A stretch of DNA of 64,000 nt from Dugong dugon (GCA_030035585.1 CM057469.1:15184501-15248500); one strand, 5' to 3'; shown: positions 24,000-34,870, counted from the first letter of the stretch. The notes: a model not told the origin generated them from the sequence alone. Made by a program: numbers and translations.

Positions 24000-24095
24000 A
24001 AATGTAATGAGTATCACTGAATTGTACGTGCAGAAATTGTTGAATTGGTGTATGTTCTGCCGTGGATATTCTCAATAACAAAATAAAAAAAAATG
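24000..24095 (+). mobile_element. L1-type 3' tail fragment
   Basis: ATGAGTATCACTGAATTGTA followed by a TGGTGTATGTTCTG block and an A-rich end resembles the L1 3' tails at 8380-8440 and 47430-47500. Confidence 0.55.
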
Positions 24096-24789
24096 AAGTC
24101 ACCCCTCCAGCTAATGAGAAACACAAGGGCGGGGCCCCATCTGATGTCCTATCTGTTAGAGCCCAGTGAACACCCAGGAGAACTTGGCCCCACACTAAAC
24201 AAACAAGAAGGGTGTGTGAAGGGAAAAGGCAGCCCTGGAGTCTGTTCATAGCCACCTTAAGGCAGAAGCAGACTGGAGGGCTCCTGACAGGTGTCACAGG
24301 AATAGAGAAAGAAGGGAGAGAAATGGGCGGGGGGTGGGGGCGGTGGGCTTTGGCGTGATTAAGGGTTCTTTCTCCAGTAAGAGATGGCTGAAATCTTTCC
24401 TTATCCCCACCAGTGGGAGTCAGGAGTCAGGGCCTCAGAAAGGCCCCAGGATCCCACCCACAGCCCTCTTGAGCCCACAGTTACCTGTACAGGTGAGCAC
24501 CATCCACTTAAGCTCAACTTCAAACCCACAACAATCTAGGGGCTGAAGTACAAAGCCACAGAGCTTCAGGGCTAGAAGCTTGGAGGTCATTTGGTCTATA
24601 ACACTACCCACCCCTGCCCTTGGGGACACCACCTGGGGCTGAAAGACGAAGGCCACCCCGGGACTCAGGTAGCCAGTCATATCAGGTACTGGAATCTCCG
24701 GGGATTTAGTTTCTTTGCAGAACTCTCTTCACCCTCCTTTCTCCTCCCTCATATCCCCAGCATCCCTCCTCAGGACTCCACCAGGCAGC

Positions 24790-26060
24790 ATGCAGTGGTC
24801 ACCGAGGGGCAGCGGGAAAGGGGTTCGGCCTCCGCGGCGGCAGCGGACCCTTTCCCGGGCCCGCCTCACTGATAATCCGAGAAGGAAAATCCTCATGGCT
24901 GTGCTCCTGGCTAAACTGGGAGCTCGTACTCCGTACTCCGGTTAACAAATCCCCCAAAAAAGGGGTGGGGAGGCGGAAGGGACCAGGCATGAAAGCGAAA
25001 AGGTGGAGCCTCGGGGAGGAAAGTCCGGAAAAGCTGTCAGGAAGTCACTAGGAGCGCAGGGCTGGGAAGGGGACGCGGACCCGGGACTCACCCTCTCCTC
25101 CCTGTCCCGCCCCTCCAATCACCCCTGCTTCGGCGGTGGGGCGGGCGATGCCGGAGAGTCGGGTCCCGGAACTGGACACTTGACGTGGCACCTGGCGTAG
25201 CCCCCGAGCACGCACTTCCCAGGAGAGGCGGGAAGGCCATTCCTCTCCTCTACACCCCCTGCCCACTTTACCTGCGGCAGCGGCGACCCGGCTTGGCTGG
25301 CACAGCCCGGGGCGCTGTCCGGCCCCACCTGGCCGGGCGGGGCTGCGTCCCGCCGACTTAAAAGTTACAAAGTGAAACGCCTGCGCTTCCTGCACATGCG
25401 CAGAGCTCCGGCCATTGCCGGGCCTGCTTGGAGTCTTCGCCCGCGCGGGCGCGGGCAGCCACGCAGAGGGCTGCGTCCCCGACTGTGCGCCCCTCCGCGC
25501 TTCTCGGCCCCAGCCGGGCCCAAGGGTCGCTGCTCAGCCTGCGAGGCTTTTCCAGGCCGTCTGAGGACCCCGGCCTGGTCAGCTTGCCCAGAAAGGCGCC
25601 TTCGGGGCTAAGTCGTCCCATAACCACGGGAAGACCGGGGCCAAGCGCAGGGTGGACGCGGCCGCGCGGGAGGGCATCTGCAAACATTTCTAAATGTCCC
25701 TGAGTTGAATGGAATTTCCTCGACGAGGGAGAGGGGGTGAAGAGGTGGGAGGATAGGGAGCCCTCGCCGCTCTTCAGTGCTGGAACCGTGATAGCCCTCG
25801 GGTGCTCCGCTCGGCCCAGACGCAGGGCGCAGCGGCTCCAGCGGCTCTCAGGGGCCAAGGCGGATACTGCCCGTGCCGGGACCGCCACGCGCAGCCCAGG
25901 GACACAGATGTTTCTATGAGCAAGTGGCCTCCGCAATTAGACTGTAAGTTCGTCGAGAGTAGGGCCAGTCCCACGGCGCCTGGCGCGGAGTGTGCACCCG
26001 GTAGGGCCCAAGATGGGGTTCAGTGAGGACCGCGCGCGCTGCGAAGTGGAAGAGCACAGC
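24790..26060. promoter_or_regulatory. CpG island at the TMEM63A promoter
   Basis: This stretch is rich in C+G and keeps many CpG dinucleotides (GCGCGGGCGCGGG-type runs near 25440-25470), in sharp contrast to the AT-richer introns on the left. It covers the inferred first exon of TMEM63A, which fits a broadly expressed CpG-island promoter. Several long open frames on both strands here are explained by GC content. Confidence 0.8.
25272..25380 (-). other. TMEM63A: TMEM63A 5' untranslated first exon (probable)
   Basis: A consensus donor (CCGCAG|GTAAAG) sits at 25271/25272 inside a CpG island upstream of the first coding exon. No coding sequence is expected here, because the start codon lies in the next exon. 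The transcription start near 25380 is an estimate; the real 5' edge cannot be placed from sequence alone. Confidence 0.55.
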
Positions 26061-26084
26061 CCTCCCACCGCCACCTCTGCAGGC

Positions 26085-26695
26085 CTCAGTTTGCCCATCT
26101 GTGAAATGAGGGATTACACCAAGGCTTCCTCTCAGCTCCTTTCCAGCGGTAGAAACCTGTAGAATCCAGAACAGCACCTCACTCCGCACATGCGCAACTT
26201 TGCTGGCTCCCTACCTGCTTTTCCCCTCTCTTCCATTTCTGGACTTTCATCTTCTGTCGTAATGACAACACAAACATCCTCCTCACCTCCCTGTCCTTGT
26301 CCTAGCACCAGCCTGCGGCTCTGGGGCTGGGGTTGAGAGGGTCCCCTCCTGTCTCTCTTTTTCTGTCTCATCTGTCTCCCCTCCTCTCTCCTCCCAGACC
26401 CTCAACCGTCAGCTGCCTCCCAGTTTGCCCTCTGCCCTTGTCCCTGGGGCGCTGCTCCCGGCCATCTCTCCTTTCCTGCTGTTAGCTCCTGCTGTCAAGA
26501 ATCCACACCTGTATCTCCCACCCAGCCTCCCCTGGGGAGTGTGGCCTGCTGGCTTCCCCGGCTCCTCAGACTGACCATGTCTGCTCTGCCTCCCACAGCC
26601 CTGCCTGTGTGTCCTCATCCCTTCCCTGCCTCAGTGATGCCACCATCTGCCTGGTCTGTGCCATGGGGTCCAGAGAAGTGCAGGATTGACCCCCG
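26085..26695 (-). repeat. Inverted duplication, left arm, segment downstream of LEFTY
   Basis: This block is repeated in reverse orientation at 60425-61043 with very few differences (by eye about 97-99% identical). It lies about 1.3-1.9 kb past the LEFTY stop codon. One edge falls in a MIR-like motif (CAGTTTGCCCATCTGTGAAA). Confidence 0.9.
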
Positions 26696-27964
26696 TCTTG
26701 GAAGGGAGGAGACAGTGACAAAAAAGAAGTCGGGGTCCTTGATTCTGGAGAGGGAAGAGATTTCTAAATTTGATTTTCAGTAGGTTAAAGTTATTTCAAA
26801 ATCCAGGTTGAGATGGATCAGAATGTGAATTGAGATAACCATAGCATCTGTTAGGTGTCAATCAGTGTGTGGAATGCTTGTAACAACTATTTCCTTAACC
26901 GCTTGGTAAAAGTGTGAAGTCAAAGATTGTTTCTATTTGACAAAGAAAATGGAGATTTGGAGGTTATCGGATTTACAGCCAATAAGAGCTGTCCCGATAG
27001 GCAAGGAACCAAAAATATCCAAGCCCGAGGCCCCAGTGTTATAGCTTAACAACACCTGTGATCCTGGCATTCTAAATGTTATACTCAACATTTTCAATAT
27101 TTGCTTCCTTCATCTGCCCCAAAATCTAAAGGAGGGACCCACATCCTTTAGTATTCATGATTTTGATGAGATTCTTTCATTTCGATGCAAGTAAAATTGA
27201 AATCAAGTCCACCCACTGTGCCCAGAAAAGTCAAAATGCCAAAAAAAAATTCTCCCTGTATTCTCAACTCTGAGAGGACAGACACCACAGAGAGTAGAAT
27301 CTGAATGCATTTCAATCCTTGCTTCCTGTATTACTTAACTGAGACCTGGCCAAGTCTGTTTTCCCCTAAGTTTTACAATCAGGTTAACCTAATCCTTGTA
27401 GAACTTTTTGTTCCCTGCTCACAATTTGCAGCGTTCTGGTTAAAAAAAAGAAATAGAAGATTGCAGAATAAAAGGTGTATTATTTGCTTCTTGCAAAATG
27501 CCCTTATTATCAGGTTTGGGGATGTACAACCCACCCTTGACCCCCAGGTCTTAGGCCCAGGGGGCCTGGATCTCCTGCCCAGACCACAGGGCTCAGCCCA
27601 GGCCCAGTGACAGGACAAGAAACAATGACAGCTTGTGGTTTCTGACCTTAAGTTACAGCATCTAGACATGTAAGTGCTTAAGAAATAGTGCAGTGAATAA
27701 TATCAAGAACAGAAAAGACTGGGCAGGGACAACCCAGTGACCAGAGTCTTGTTCCTGGACATGAAAGTTAGGAGGGGAGCAGACTGCTCAGAGGAAGCAC
27801 CCAGAGGTCCATCAGATCCTTGGCGACTGTCTCCTGGTGGACATAACAAAGCTCAGTAGGGAGCACAAAGCTTTTGTCCATCAACCGCCCAGCAATGCCC
27901 CTCTCTTCTCATGCCCTGGCACAGTTCTGACACAGCCAAGTCCCTCGGTGGCTACACTGGTCGC

Positions 27965-28328
27965 CTACAGCCCCAGCTCCCTGGGCACAGGCGCCCCGTC
28001 TGAGGCACAGCTGCACTTCCGCACCCGCAGGTTGGGCAGGCTCACCACCTGGGGCCTGGCCCCGCCTCCCTCCTTGATGCTGACGATCATGGGCAGCGAG
28101 GCCGTCTCCGACGCGATGCACTGCCGCGGCCCCAGAAACGGCCACTGGAAGGTCAGGGACTCCTGCGGCTGCTGGCAGGAGCCCACACACTCGTAGGCCA
28201 GGAAGCCCGGGGGCTCCAGGACCCAGTTCTCGGCCCACTTCATCCCCTGCAGGTCAATGTAGGTCTCCTGGCGGCAGCAGCGGGTGCCCTCGGTCACTGG
28301 CGCCTCAGGGTCACAATCGCCCTGAGCT
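27965..28328 (-). CDS. LEFTY1: LEFTY exon 4 with stop codon
   Basis: The 364-base exon encodes residues 248-367, the cystine-knot domain. Landmarks are [39 protein letters not shown] and KCSCASDG. The acceptor is CCACAG. No clear poly(A) signal was found in the few hundred bases downstream, so the 3' UTR end is not placed. Confidence 0.97.
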
Positions 28329-31300
28329 CTGTGGGGGGCAAGGAGAGGCAGGGTCAGAGGTCAGCTAGGAGGGCTGAGGGCAGGAGGCCCAGGCTGGGGC
28401 ATAGTGGGGCATCTGGGAGGGAGATTTATGATCCATCTCTCATTACCTTCTAAAAGCCGGATATTTGTCATAAAGGATGAATGAATACCCAAAACATAAA
28501 TAAGAGCGACTAACGTTTACTGAGGTCTCCTAAGAGCTGAAGCAGGAACATTAGACATACATTATCTCGTTACCATATTCCCACAGCAACCTGAAAAGTT
28601 GCCCTTTTCAACAAGTTTAATGCTCCATCTGTCTGGGAATTCAGGCTCACGGGTTTGACCCACAGCGCCTACCCGTAGGCCTTCAGGTCCAGGGTATGCA
28701 GCTCCAGCTGGGGCTCCCGCTGCCCCGCGCCCCCCGCCGCCTGGGAGGCGAAGCGCACCAGCTTGTGGGCGTCGGAGGCCAGGGGGCCCAGGTGCTCCCT
28801 CTGCACCGACACCTGCAGCAGCAGCGGCTGCCGGGGCCGGCTCAGCTGCTGCCAGAGGCTCACCGCCTCGGTCACGTCGAAGGCCTTCCAGCCACTCTCG
28901 TGGAGGGACACGAGCCTGGGAGCAGACACGGAGACGCGGGCGGTCACGCCGGGCCCTGGGAGCCTCTCCCGGCCGCCCCCTCCCTGTGGTCCAGCCAGGA
29001 CGCCGCGCACCCACGTCCCGCCACATGCACCCCGCGGCCGCCGCCTCCCCACCTGGAGTCGATGAGGGACGTGCGGTTGGCGCCGTCGTCGCGCACGCGC
29101 AGCCACTCGACGGTGACCCGGGCCCGGGCGCTGCGCGGGAAGAGCCTCTCGTGCCTGCGGAGCGCGGCCTTGGGGACCGGCTCCTGGAAGAGCCGCAGCA
29201 CAGCCTGCACCAGCTCGCTGTCGGGAGGCAGCCGCTGCTCCATGCCGAACACCAGCAGGTGCGTGGAGGCCTCCGACGCCAGGAGCCTGCCGGCCACCTC
29301 TGGGGACACGAGCAGGGTTAGCAGAGCCTCTCCGGGCACCGGGGGAGCCCTGACGGTGGCAGGACCCAGAACCAGTGAACAGGATTTCCCCCAGAAATCC
29401 ACGGAAAATCTGGGGGCTGGAAAACTGGAGGGTTCTGCCCTCGTCCCCCAAAAGATCTTCCTGGCCAGGTCTAGTCTCCTAAAACAATCCTATGGGATTG
29501 TGGGCTTGTTTACTAGTAACCTCCACCCTCACTGGGTGGGGCAGCTTTGGGAACTGGAGCAAAAGGTTGGGGCTTCATTTGCGACCTGTACAGAAATCCA
29601 GCCTTGTATAGTGATAGGAAGCCCTGAACTGGGAGCAGGATCAGAGAAGGGGGAGCAGAGGCCCTGCAATCTCAGTCACCAGCTAAACCTAGCTTTCCCT
29701 AGTGGAGTCTTGGAGCAAGGCAAGAGTCCTGAATTTACTCATTTCCCTCTCCGGTGAGGGAGCTTAGAGTCCCTGGGTGGTGCAAAGATTGGAGGTTGAG
29801 TCCATCTGGAGGCACCTCTGAAGAGAGGCCTGGCCATCTACTTCCAAAAAATCAGCCATTGAAAACTCTGTGGAGCACAGTTCTATTCTGACACACTTGG
29901 GGTGGCCATGAATCAGAGTTGACTCAATGGCAACTGGCTTTGTGTGTGTCTCTCTCTCTGTGTGTGTATGTCTGTGTACGTGTGCTCAGGCACAATGAAA
30001 TCTCCCCTAAAGGAGGCCAAGGAGGCAGCTACCTGTAAACAACCACTGGGGGGCTACTGAGCCCTGAGGTAAGTGGCAGGGACATGCATGACACTCTCCT
30101 CAGAGGTACCAGGTCACATTTCCTTAACACCTGAGGCTCTGGGTTGGCAGCATGACCACCTGACCAGTGAGCATAATGCCACCTGCAGTCACCTCTACTG
30201 AGATATTCAGGCCAACATCCTTGTCTCCTCAGGCCCCGGGCCTGGCCTGAGAGCAGATGGGTGTGGGTCTGGCTCTGGGTACTGGGGACATGACCCCAGG
30301 GAGGTGAGAGGCTGCAATAGGATCCAGGTCCCATTATGTTCATTGCTCTTTTTCAAGCAACGAACTTTAAAAATATTAAATCGCCCCGCACATCTCATTT
30401 AATGCTGTCAACTCTGGAAGGTTAACCAAACCCAAATCAAACCCGTTGCTGTTGAGTCAATTCCGACTCATAGTGACCCTATAGAGTAGAACTGCCCCAT
30501 AGGGTTTCCAAGGAGCAGCTGGTGGATTTGAACTGCTGACCTTTTGGTTCACAGCCAAACGCTTAACCGCTGCACCATCAGGGCCCCATTCTGGGAGGTT
30601 AGTCAGAGGTAATTTAACCTCATTCTAGAGAAGTAAACAGACTCGGATGTTCCATAACTTGTCCAAAGTAACCAGTGTCAAAGCTGAGAACTGAACCCAG
30701 GATGAATCTCTTCTCTCGATGACAATCCCTTCTGCTGAGGCCACTTTCTTTGCCCACCAGCACCAAGCCGCCTTTGCCAGACCGTATTCTCATCTCAGTC
30801 CCTCCCTCCTTCCACTCTGCTCCCCTACCCCATGGATACTGAGCCTTCCCCTGGCTTTGCCAGCAGGTCCAGCTGGCCCTCCTGGCCCTGAGGGGTGGGG
30901 CCGTCAGTGAACAGAGCCTAGGGGCCGAGGCCCGCTGTACTCACAGGACCATGTTCCCTCTTCACTGCCCCTGCGGCCGTGGACCTCCAGGGGGCCCCCA
31001 CAGAGCCCCAGCCAGGGGCCCTTTGACACCACCAGAGCAGACATGACCAGCCTAAGCACCCCACCGCCCCAGCCCGGGTGCAGCAGGGATGGAGGGAGGG
31101 AGGTCTCACCTCGGAATTTCTGGCTGAACCTTTTCCCGCGGGAGAGGACCCTGTGGCTGTGCTGCAGCAGGGCCACGTACTGGGCCCTCACTTGGGCAGG
31201 GATGACCAGCTCCTCCACGTCGGCCTTGTCCAGGACGGGCACCTCGCTGAGCTGCAGCCGCTGCAGCAGGCTGGCCTGGATCTGCTCCTCCGTCAGGGCC

Positions 31301-31359
31301 GCAGTGGGGCCGGCAAGGGCCAGCACCCAGAGCACCCAGCAGAGCCACAGAGGCCACAT
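27965..31359 (-). CDS. LEFTY1: LEFTY (left-right determination factor), complete four-exon gene
   Basis: LEFTY proteins are secreted, atypical TGF-beta family members that block Nodal signalling by binding Nodal and its co-receptors, and they set left-right asymmetry. Seen: exons 31359..31110, 29299..29053, 28915..28673 and 28328..27965 join in frame to 367 codons, against 366 in the human proteins. A signal peptide ([20 protein letters not shown]) starts the chain. Proprotein-convertase sites are RGKR at 74-77 and RHER at 132-135. An NRT sequon lies at 158-160. The C-terminal cystine-knot domain (from about residue 251) ends with [17 protein letters not shown]. The last cysteine of classical TGF-betas that joins dimers is absent, as in all LEFTY proteins. 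The symbol is chosen from its place beside TMEM63A; by sequence it could equally be named LEFTY2, because mammalian LEFTY1 and LEFTY2 are homogenised. A TATA box lies about 100 bases upstream. The surrounding DNA is duplicated, inverted, at 55-61 kb. Confidence 0.96.
28673..28915 (-). CDS. LEFTY1: LEFTY exon 3
   Basis: The 243-base exon encodes residues 166-247, with [14 protein letters not shown], the [20 protein letters not shown] region and [12 protein letters not shown]. The acceptor is TCCCAG and the donor is GTAGGCG. Confidence 0.97.
29053..29299 (-). CDS. LEFTY1: LEFTY exon 2
   Basis: The 247-base exon encodes residues 84-166 ([20 protein letters not shown] to the NRTSLIDSR end) and contains RHER, at the position of the second processing site (RHGR in human). 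The acceptor is CCCCAG and the donor is GTGGGG. Confidence 0.97.
29770..29948 (+). repeat. AfroSINE in LEFTY intron 1
   Basis: A diverged plus-strand copy (GTCCCTGGGTGGTGCAAAGA to GACTCAATGGCAACTGGC), followed by a TG/TC-rich microsatellite at 29940-29980. Confidence 0.8.
30425..30595 (-). repeat. AfroSINE in LEFTY intron 1
   Basis: A minus-strand copy. The plus strand shows CGTTGCTGTTGAGTCAATTC, GCCCCATAGGGTTTCCAAGG and GCTTAACCGCTGCACCATCA. Confidence 0.9.
31110..31359 (-). CDS. LEFTY1: LEFTY exon 1
   Basis: The 250-base coding exon encodes residues 1-83 plus one base, with the signal peptide, [31 protein letters not shown] and the RGKR processing site. The donor is G|GTGAGACC. Confidence 0.97.
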
Positions 31360-31460
31360 GCTGCCGCTCAGGGGCCAGGAGCAGAGGGCTATGATCCGGA
31401 GGAGGGTGCAGGAGGGACTTGTGGCCCAGCAGGGTGTGCTGAGAGCTAGGCTGGGGTCAG

Positions 31461-31467
31461 CTTTATA
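31461..31467 (-). promoter_or_regulatory. LEFTY TATA box
   Basis: On the minus strand the sequence reads TATAAAG, about 102 bases before the LEFTY ATG. This is the right spacing for a transcription start roughly 70 bases upstream of the start codon. Developmentally regulated LEFTY genes are known to use a TATA-type promoter. Confidence 0.75.
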
Positions 31468-32189
31468 GGCGCCCTGGGCTGGGCCTGGAGGGGGTGGGCG
31501 GGAGGAGGGAGGGGGGAGGGCATACCCCTCGGACCTCCTGGGGGCTCAGCAGCAGACAGGTCCATGAGCCTGGAGGAGGGGGCTGTCTGGAAAGGGCACA
31601 AAGGGCCGTCTGGACGGCACGCAGGCCTGGGGCCGCTGGCCGCTGCTGTCCCAGCTGCTCAGCAGTGGTCATGACCCTTCACCTTTGCTTGGGGTGCCCG
31701 ACCAGCTAAATTAACAGCTTGGTTTTTGAAGAAGAGAAGGAATACAGGGAGCTTCCTTCTCTGCTTGATGCCTTCCTTCCCCGCCAGTGGCGACCTTTCT
31801 AAGCAGGGAGCAAGGAACATTTAGTGCTGATAGAGTTTTGTCCAATAAGGGGCCCCATCCTCCCCTCTTCCCTGCTGCTCATAGAAGCAGTTTCGAGCTG
31901 AAAGGATCATCCATTCCACTCCTTCCCCCAATTTTTGAGCCAAGAAAGCCCAGACTCAGAGAGAAGACAATGTACCGGAGCTCATGCTCTAATGACTGAT
32001 GACTACTACAGAGTCAGGTCTTCCAGTTCTCAGCCCAAACTTCTTTCCACACCCTCAAACGATTCCAGTGCAGAGTTCTGCCCTGGCCCCTGAAGGGAGC
32101 TGAGCTGACTCAGTCCAGAGGATGGGCCTGGGCAGAGGTGGGGGGCAAATCCCCCAGACTCCTGAGGCTTCCCCAGGACACAGGACCGC

Positions 32190-32600
32190 TTTCCTGAAAA
32201 TGGATTTCAGGCTGGTTGGAGAGTTATGCTGGGGAAATAAAATAATTGAGCAATCAGCCAGGGGTAGGGTTGCCAGATAAAATAAAGGATGCAATACTTG
32301 GGACACACTTATACTATTCATTGTTTATCTGTAATTCAAATTTAACTGTGCATCCTATGTTTTTGTTTGCTAAATCTGGCAACCCTAGACTGAGGTCAAA
32401 AGAGGAAAGCGAATGTGGATTGGGAGGCTTTTTATTACAACGGGCTGATTAGCGACCAGGCAGGAGGGCAGCGCCCACCTTTGTCATGCAGAGGAAGGGG
32501 TCCTGGGCTCTGGGGAGAGGATCACAGTCAAGTCGGGCCTGAAAGACTCAGAGATAGTAAAGTGGCCCCAGAGTCGGATCTTCTGTCCTGAGGGAGAAAA
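32190..32600 (-). promoter_or_regulatory. Candidate Nodal-responsive LEFTY upstream enhancer
   Basis: A perfect FOXH1-type motif (AATCCACA, read on the minus strand) lies at 32414-32421, about 1 kb upstream of the LEFTY ATG. It lies within a stretch that is conserved in the inverted copy although the surrounding identity there is only moderate. LEFTY genes of mouse and human are known to carry FOXH1-dependent asymmetric enhancers upstream. Assigning this block as that enhancer is an inference. Confidence 0.4.
32265..32386. mobile_element. Palindromic MITE-like DNA transposon remnant
   Basis: The ends are inverted repeats (TAGGGTTGCCAGAT at the left, ATCTGGCAACCCTA at the right), and the interior (GACACACTTATACTATTCAT) is also partly palindromic. 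This pattern belongs to non-autonomous mammalian DNA transposons. The corresponding position in the right arm (about 56290) lacks it. Confidence 0.7.
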
Positions 32601-33239
32601 GGGGGGAATGGAATAAAGGGGGTCAGTGCCCCTGACTGAGAGACAATCTGGACCTGGCTCTGGGCCCACAGCTGAAGACGTGATGGAGGGCAGCAAACTC
32701 AGCGTCAATACAGTGCCCTGAGAGACCAGGAATTGACTCCAACCGGAAGCCAGGCTGCAGGTGCTGGACACAAGAAAATGTGGGGGTCAGAGTCATAGGT
32801 GACCTCTGTGGATGGGGACCAACTGGGCCGGGGCCTGGGCTCAGACCCAAAGGGGGGCCCCCGAGGTCAGCAAAGGCTGGAGCCCAGGAGTGGGGCCAGT
32901 TCCTCATTACAGCCCAGCATCTGGGGGTCTCCCGGTGGCTCCCGTCCCCTTCCCGGTCAGGGGCAGATACCACAGTGGGTGCTCTACAAACGCGCTGAGG
33001 CCCAGCCCCAGGCACCCTGTGCTGCCCCAGCCCTCACCCACCAGCCTCCCTGACCCCAGGCCTGGGGGCACATGTGGCTCCTTGGGGGTCTGCAGATACT
33101 CCCTGGGTGGACCCTCCTTGTTCTTCCTAGCATCAGCAGGGCCGGCCCTCCCCTGGGGCTCCCGGGACCAAGGAGGGCTGGGGACAAGGCAGGAAGAAGG
33201 ACCCCCACTTGCACGGGGCTCTTCACTTCATCCAGCCCC

Positions 33240-33445
33240 TTCCTGGCAAGAGTGAGCCCTGGGTTCAAACCTTGCTGTGCCTCTCACTAGCTGTGTGGCC
33301 TCTGGCGAATTTTCTACCTGATTCAATATGAGTCTCCTGTAAAATGAGGGTAAAGTATTGACTTTGCAGGGAAGTTGTCAGTGTTCATCAGAGACGCAGC
33401 ACAGGCCCTGGCACCCAGAAGGTGCTTGATGAATAGTAGGAGTCC
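33240..33445 (+). repeat. MIR SINE at arm boundary
   Basis: CTGGGTTCAAACCTTGCTGT, CACTAGCTGTGTGGCC, CTGTAAAATGAGGGTAAAGT and GGCACCCAGAAGGTGCTTGA follow MIR order. The duplication with the right arm stops inside it at about 33300. Confidence 0.75.
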
Positions 33446-33458
33446 TCTAGCATTATTG

Positions 33459-33626
33459 GAGCCCTGGTGGCGCAGTAGTTTAGAAGTACGGCTGCTACCC
33501 AAAGAGGTTGGCAGTTGGAACCCACCAGTCACTCCCTGGAAACACTACTGCAGTTCTACTCTGTCCCGTAGGGTCACTATGAGTTGGCGCTGACTCGATG
33601 GCAACAGGTTTGGTTTTGGTGTTTCC
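33459..33626 (+). repeat. AfroSINE with perfect target-site duplication
   Basis: A plus-strand copy (GAGCCCTGGTGGCGCAGTAG to GACTCGATGGCAACAGGTTT). AGCATTATTG is repeated at 33449-33458 and 33627-33636. It inserted beside the MIR. Confidence 0.93.
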
Positions 33627-33639
33627 AGCATTATTGATT

Positions 33640-34870
33640 TTTTCATTTTTTAACTCTAAAAAAAATGAGGTTAACATGTTTCTTATTTTTTGGCTAATTA
33701 ATACACATAGTATAAATTTCAAATAATACAAAAGGGTTTACATGTCAGTCTCCTTTCTTCTGTTACTCATGTACCCATCTCCCCTCCCCACGGACAGTCT
33801 GCGCTCTCACAAACACAAAAATATTTTTCCTCACAACACAAGCCATACTGTTCTATTAACGTGGCCTATACCCTGCTTTATAAAATTATCATTTTAATTT
33901 ATTGTTATAATTTTATTTTTTAAATGATAGAGTGAAAAGTCTGTCCCACCCAGGGGCCACACGCTGCCTATCCCCCTCTCTAGAATCACCAAGCGTTGTT
34001 AGCTCAATTGATTCTAAGGGGCTTTCGTCTTCTGTCACATTTTAGCCTCTTTGAAATCAGAACTTATCTCTCGATCGCTGTCAGCCAGGTGGCAATCCAG
34101 ACACAGTTGTGTGAGAATCTTATCTCCTGGTTAGAAGAGGGACGAGGGACGTACCAGCACCAACCATCTTAGGTATAAGGAAATATAGTCGTTTACTAGG
34201 TTATCTTTCAGTGATATTCTGTGCAAATATATTTTTTTCTTTAAACTCATAGATGAGCACAATACACATCGTTTTATGCTTGTTTTTGTTTCCATTTTAA
34301 TGTATCTTGGAGAATCTTTTATTTTAGCACTGCCTCGTTCTTTTCCTTTACTATTACATGAAATTCCTTTGTATAGATACACCCTAAGTTATATAACCAG
34401 ATCCCTTCAAATGGAGATTCAGGAACAATGGTGCAACAAAGAGCCCCTCCTAAACGCCACTTCATACATGTGTGAATGTATCTGTTGGATAAACTTCTAC
34501 AAGTGGATATGCTGGCTCACAGGGAATGCACAGCTTTCATTTTGATAGTATGGCTAAACGGACTTCGTTTTCATTGGCAACAAATGAGACTGCCTGTTTC
34601 CTCCTAACCTCACCAGCACAGTGTCGTTAAAGATCCAACTTTAAAAAAGATGGCAATCTAACAGATGACAAACGGCATTTCACTGTACACTTATTTACAT
34701 TTGCTTTATTATAAGTGTGCTTGAGTATTTCTTCACGTTTAAAGCCGTTTGCATTTCCATTCCTGAGAACTATTTGTTCATAAATTGTGTCCATTTTTCT
34801 ATCAGATTGTTTTTTCTTATTGATTTGTGGGTACTCTTTATTATTAGGGACATTAGCCTAATTTAGAATT
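33640..34870 (-). mobile_element. Old L1 3' region (antisense)
   Basis: The plus strand reads as reverse-complemented L1 ORF2/3' UTR: GTGTGAATGTATCTGTTGGA, GGATATGCTGGCTCACAGGG, AACCTCACCAGCACAGTGTC, then TTGTGTCCATTTTTCTATCA. It is highly diverged and carries no usable frame. Confidence 0.6.

Larger units (their letters stand above)
19428..24789. other. TMEM63A first intron, mostly unique sequence
   Basis: No coding exon was recognised between the CpG island and the start-codon exon. The region is GC-rich for an intron, with one AfroSINE, one MIR and an L1-type tail. Open frames of 60-200 codons on both strands overlap each other and match no family I recognise. Confidence 0.6.
32100..33300 (-). 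repeat. Inverted duplication, left arm, segment upstream of LEFTY
   Basis: This sequence recurs inverted at 55341-56470. From about 32835 to 33300 the two copies are nearly identical (by eye about 99%, including 219 consecutive identical bases around 33072-33290). From 32100 to about 32835 they are only about 70-80% alike, with small indels. The block lies 0.6-1.8 kb upstream of the LEFTY promoter. Confidence 0.9.

Noticed and set aside
25358-25936. A 192-codon minus-strand open frame upstream of TMEM63A
   Set aside because: It lies in the CpG island, with competing open frames on both strands, and has no recognisable domain.
27600-27964. A poly(A) signal for LEFTY
   Set aside because: No AATAAA or ATTAAA was found on the minus strand in the first few hundred bases after the stop, so no 3' end was called.
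28669-29451. A 260-codon minus-strand open frame at LEFTY
   Set aside because: It reads through the intron between exons 2 and 3 and includes exon 3 only in its last part. The spliced gene explains the coding signal better.
28696-29757. A 353-codon open frame on the plus strand across LEFTY exons 2 and 3
   Set aside because: It is antisense to the real LEFTY exons and crosses their introns, in very GC-rich DNA where stops are rare. It shows no family resemblance.
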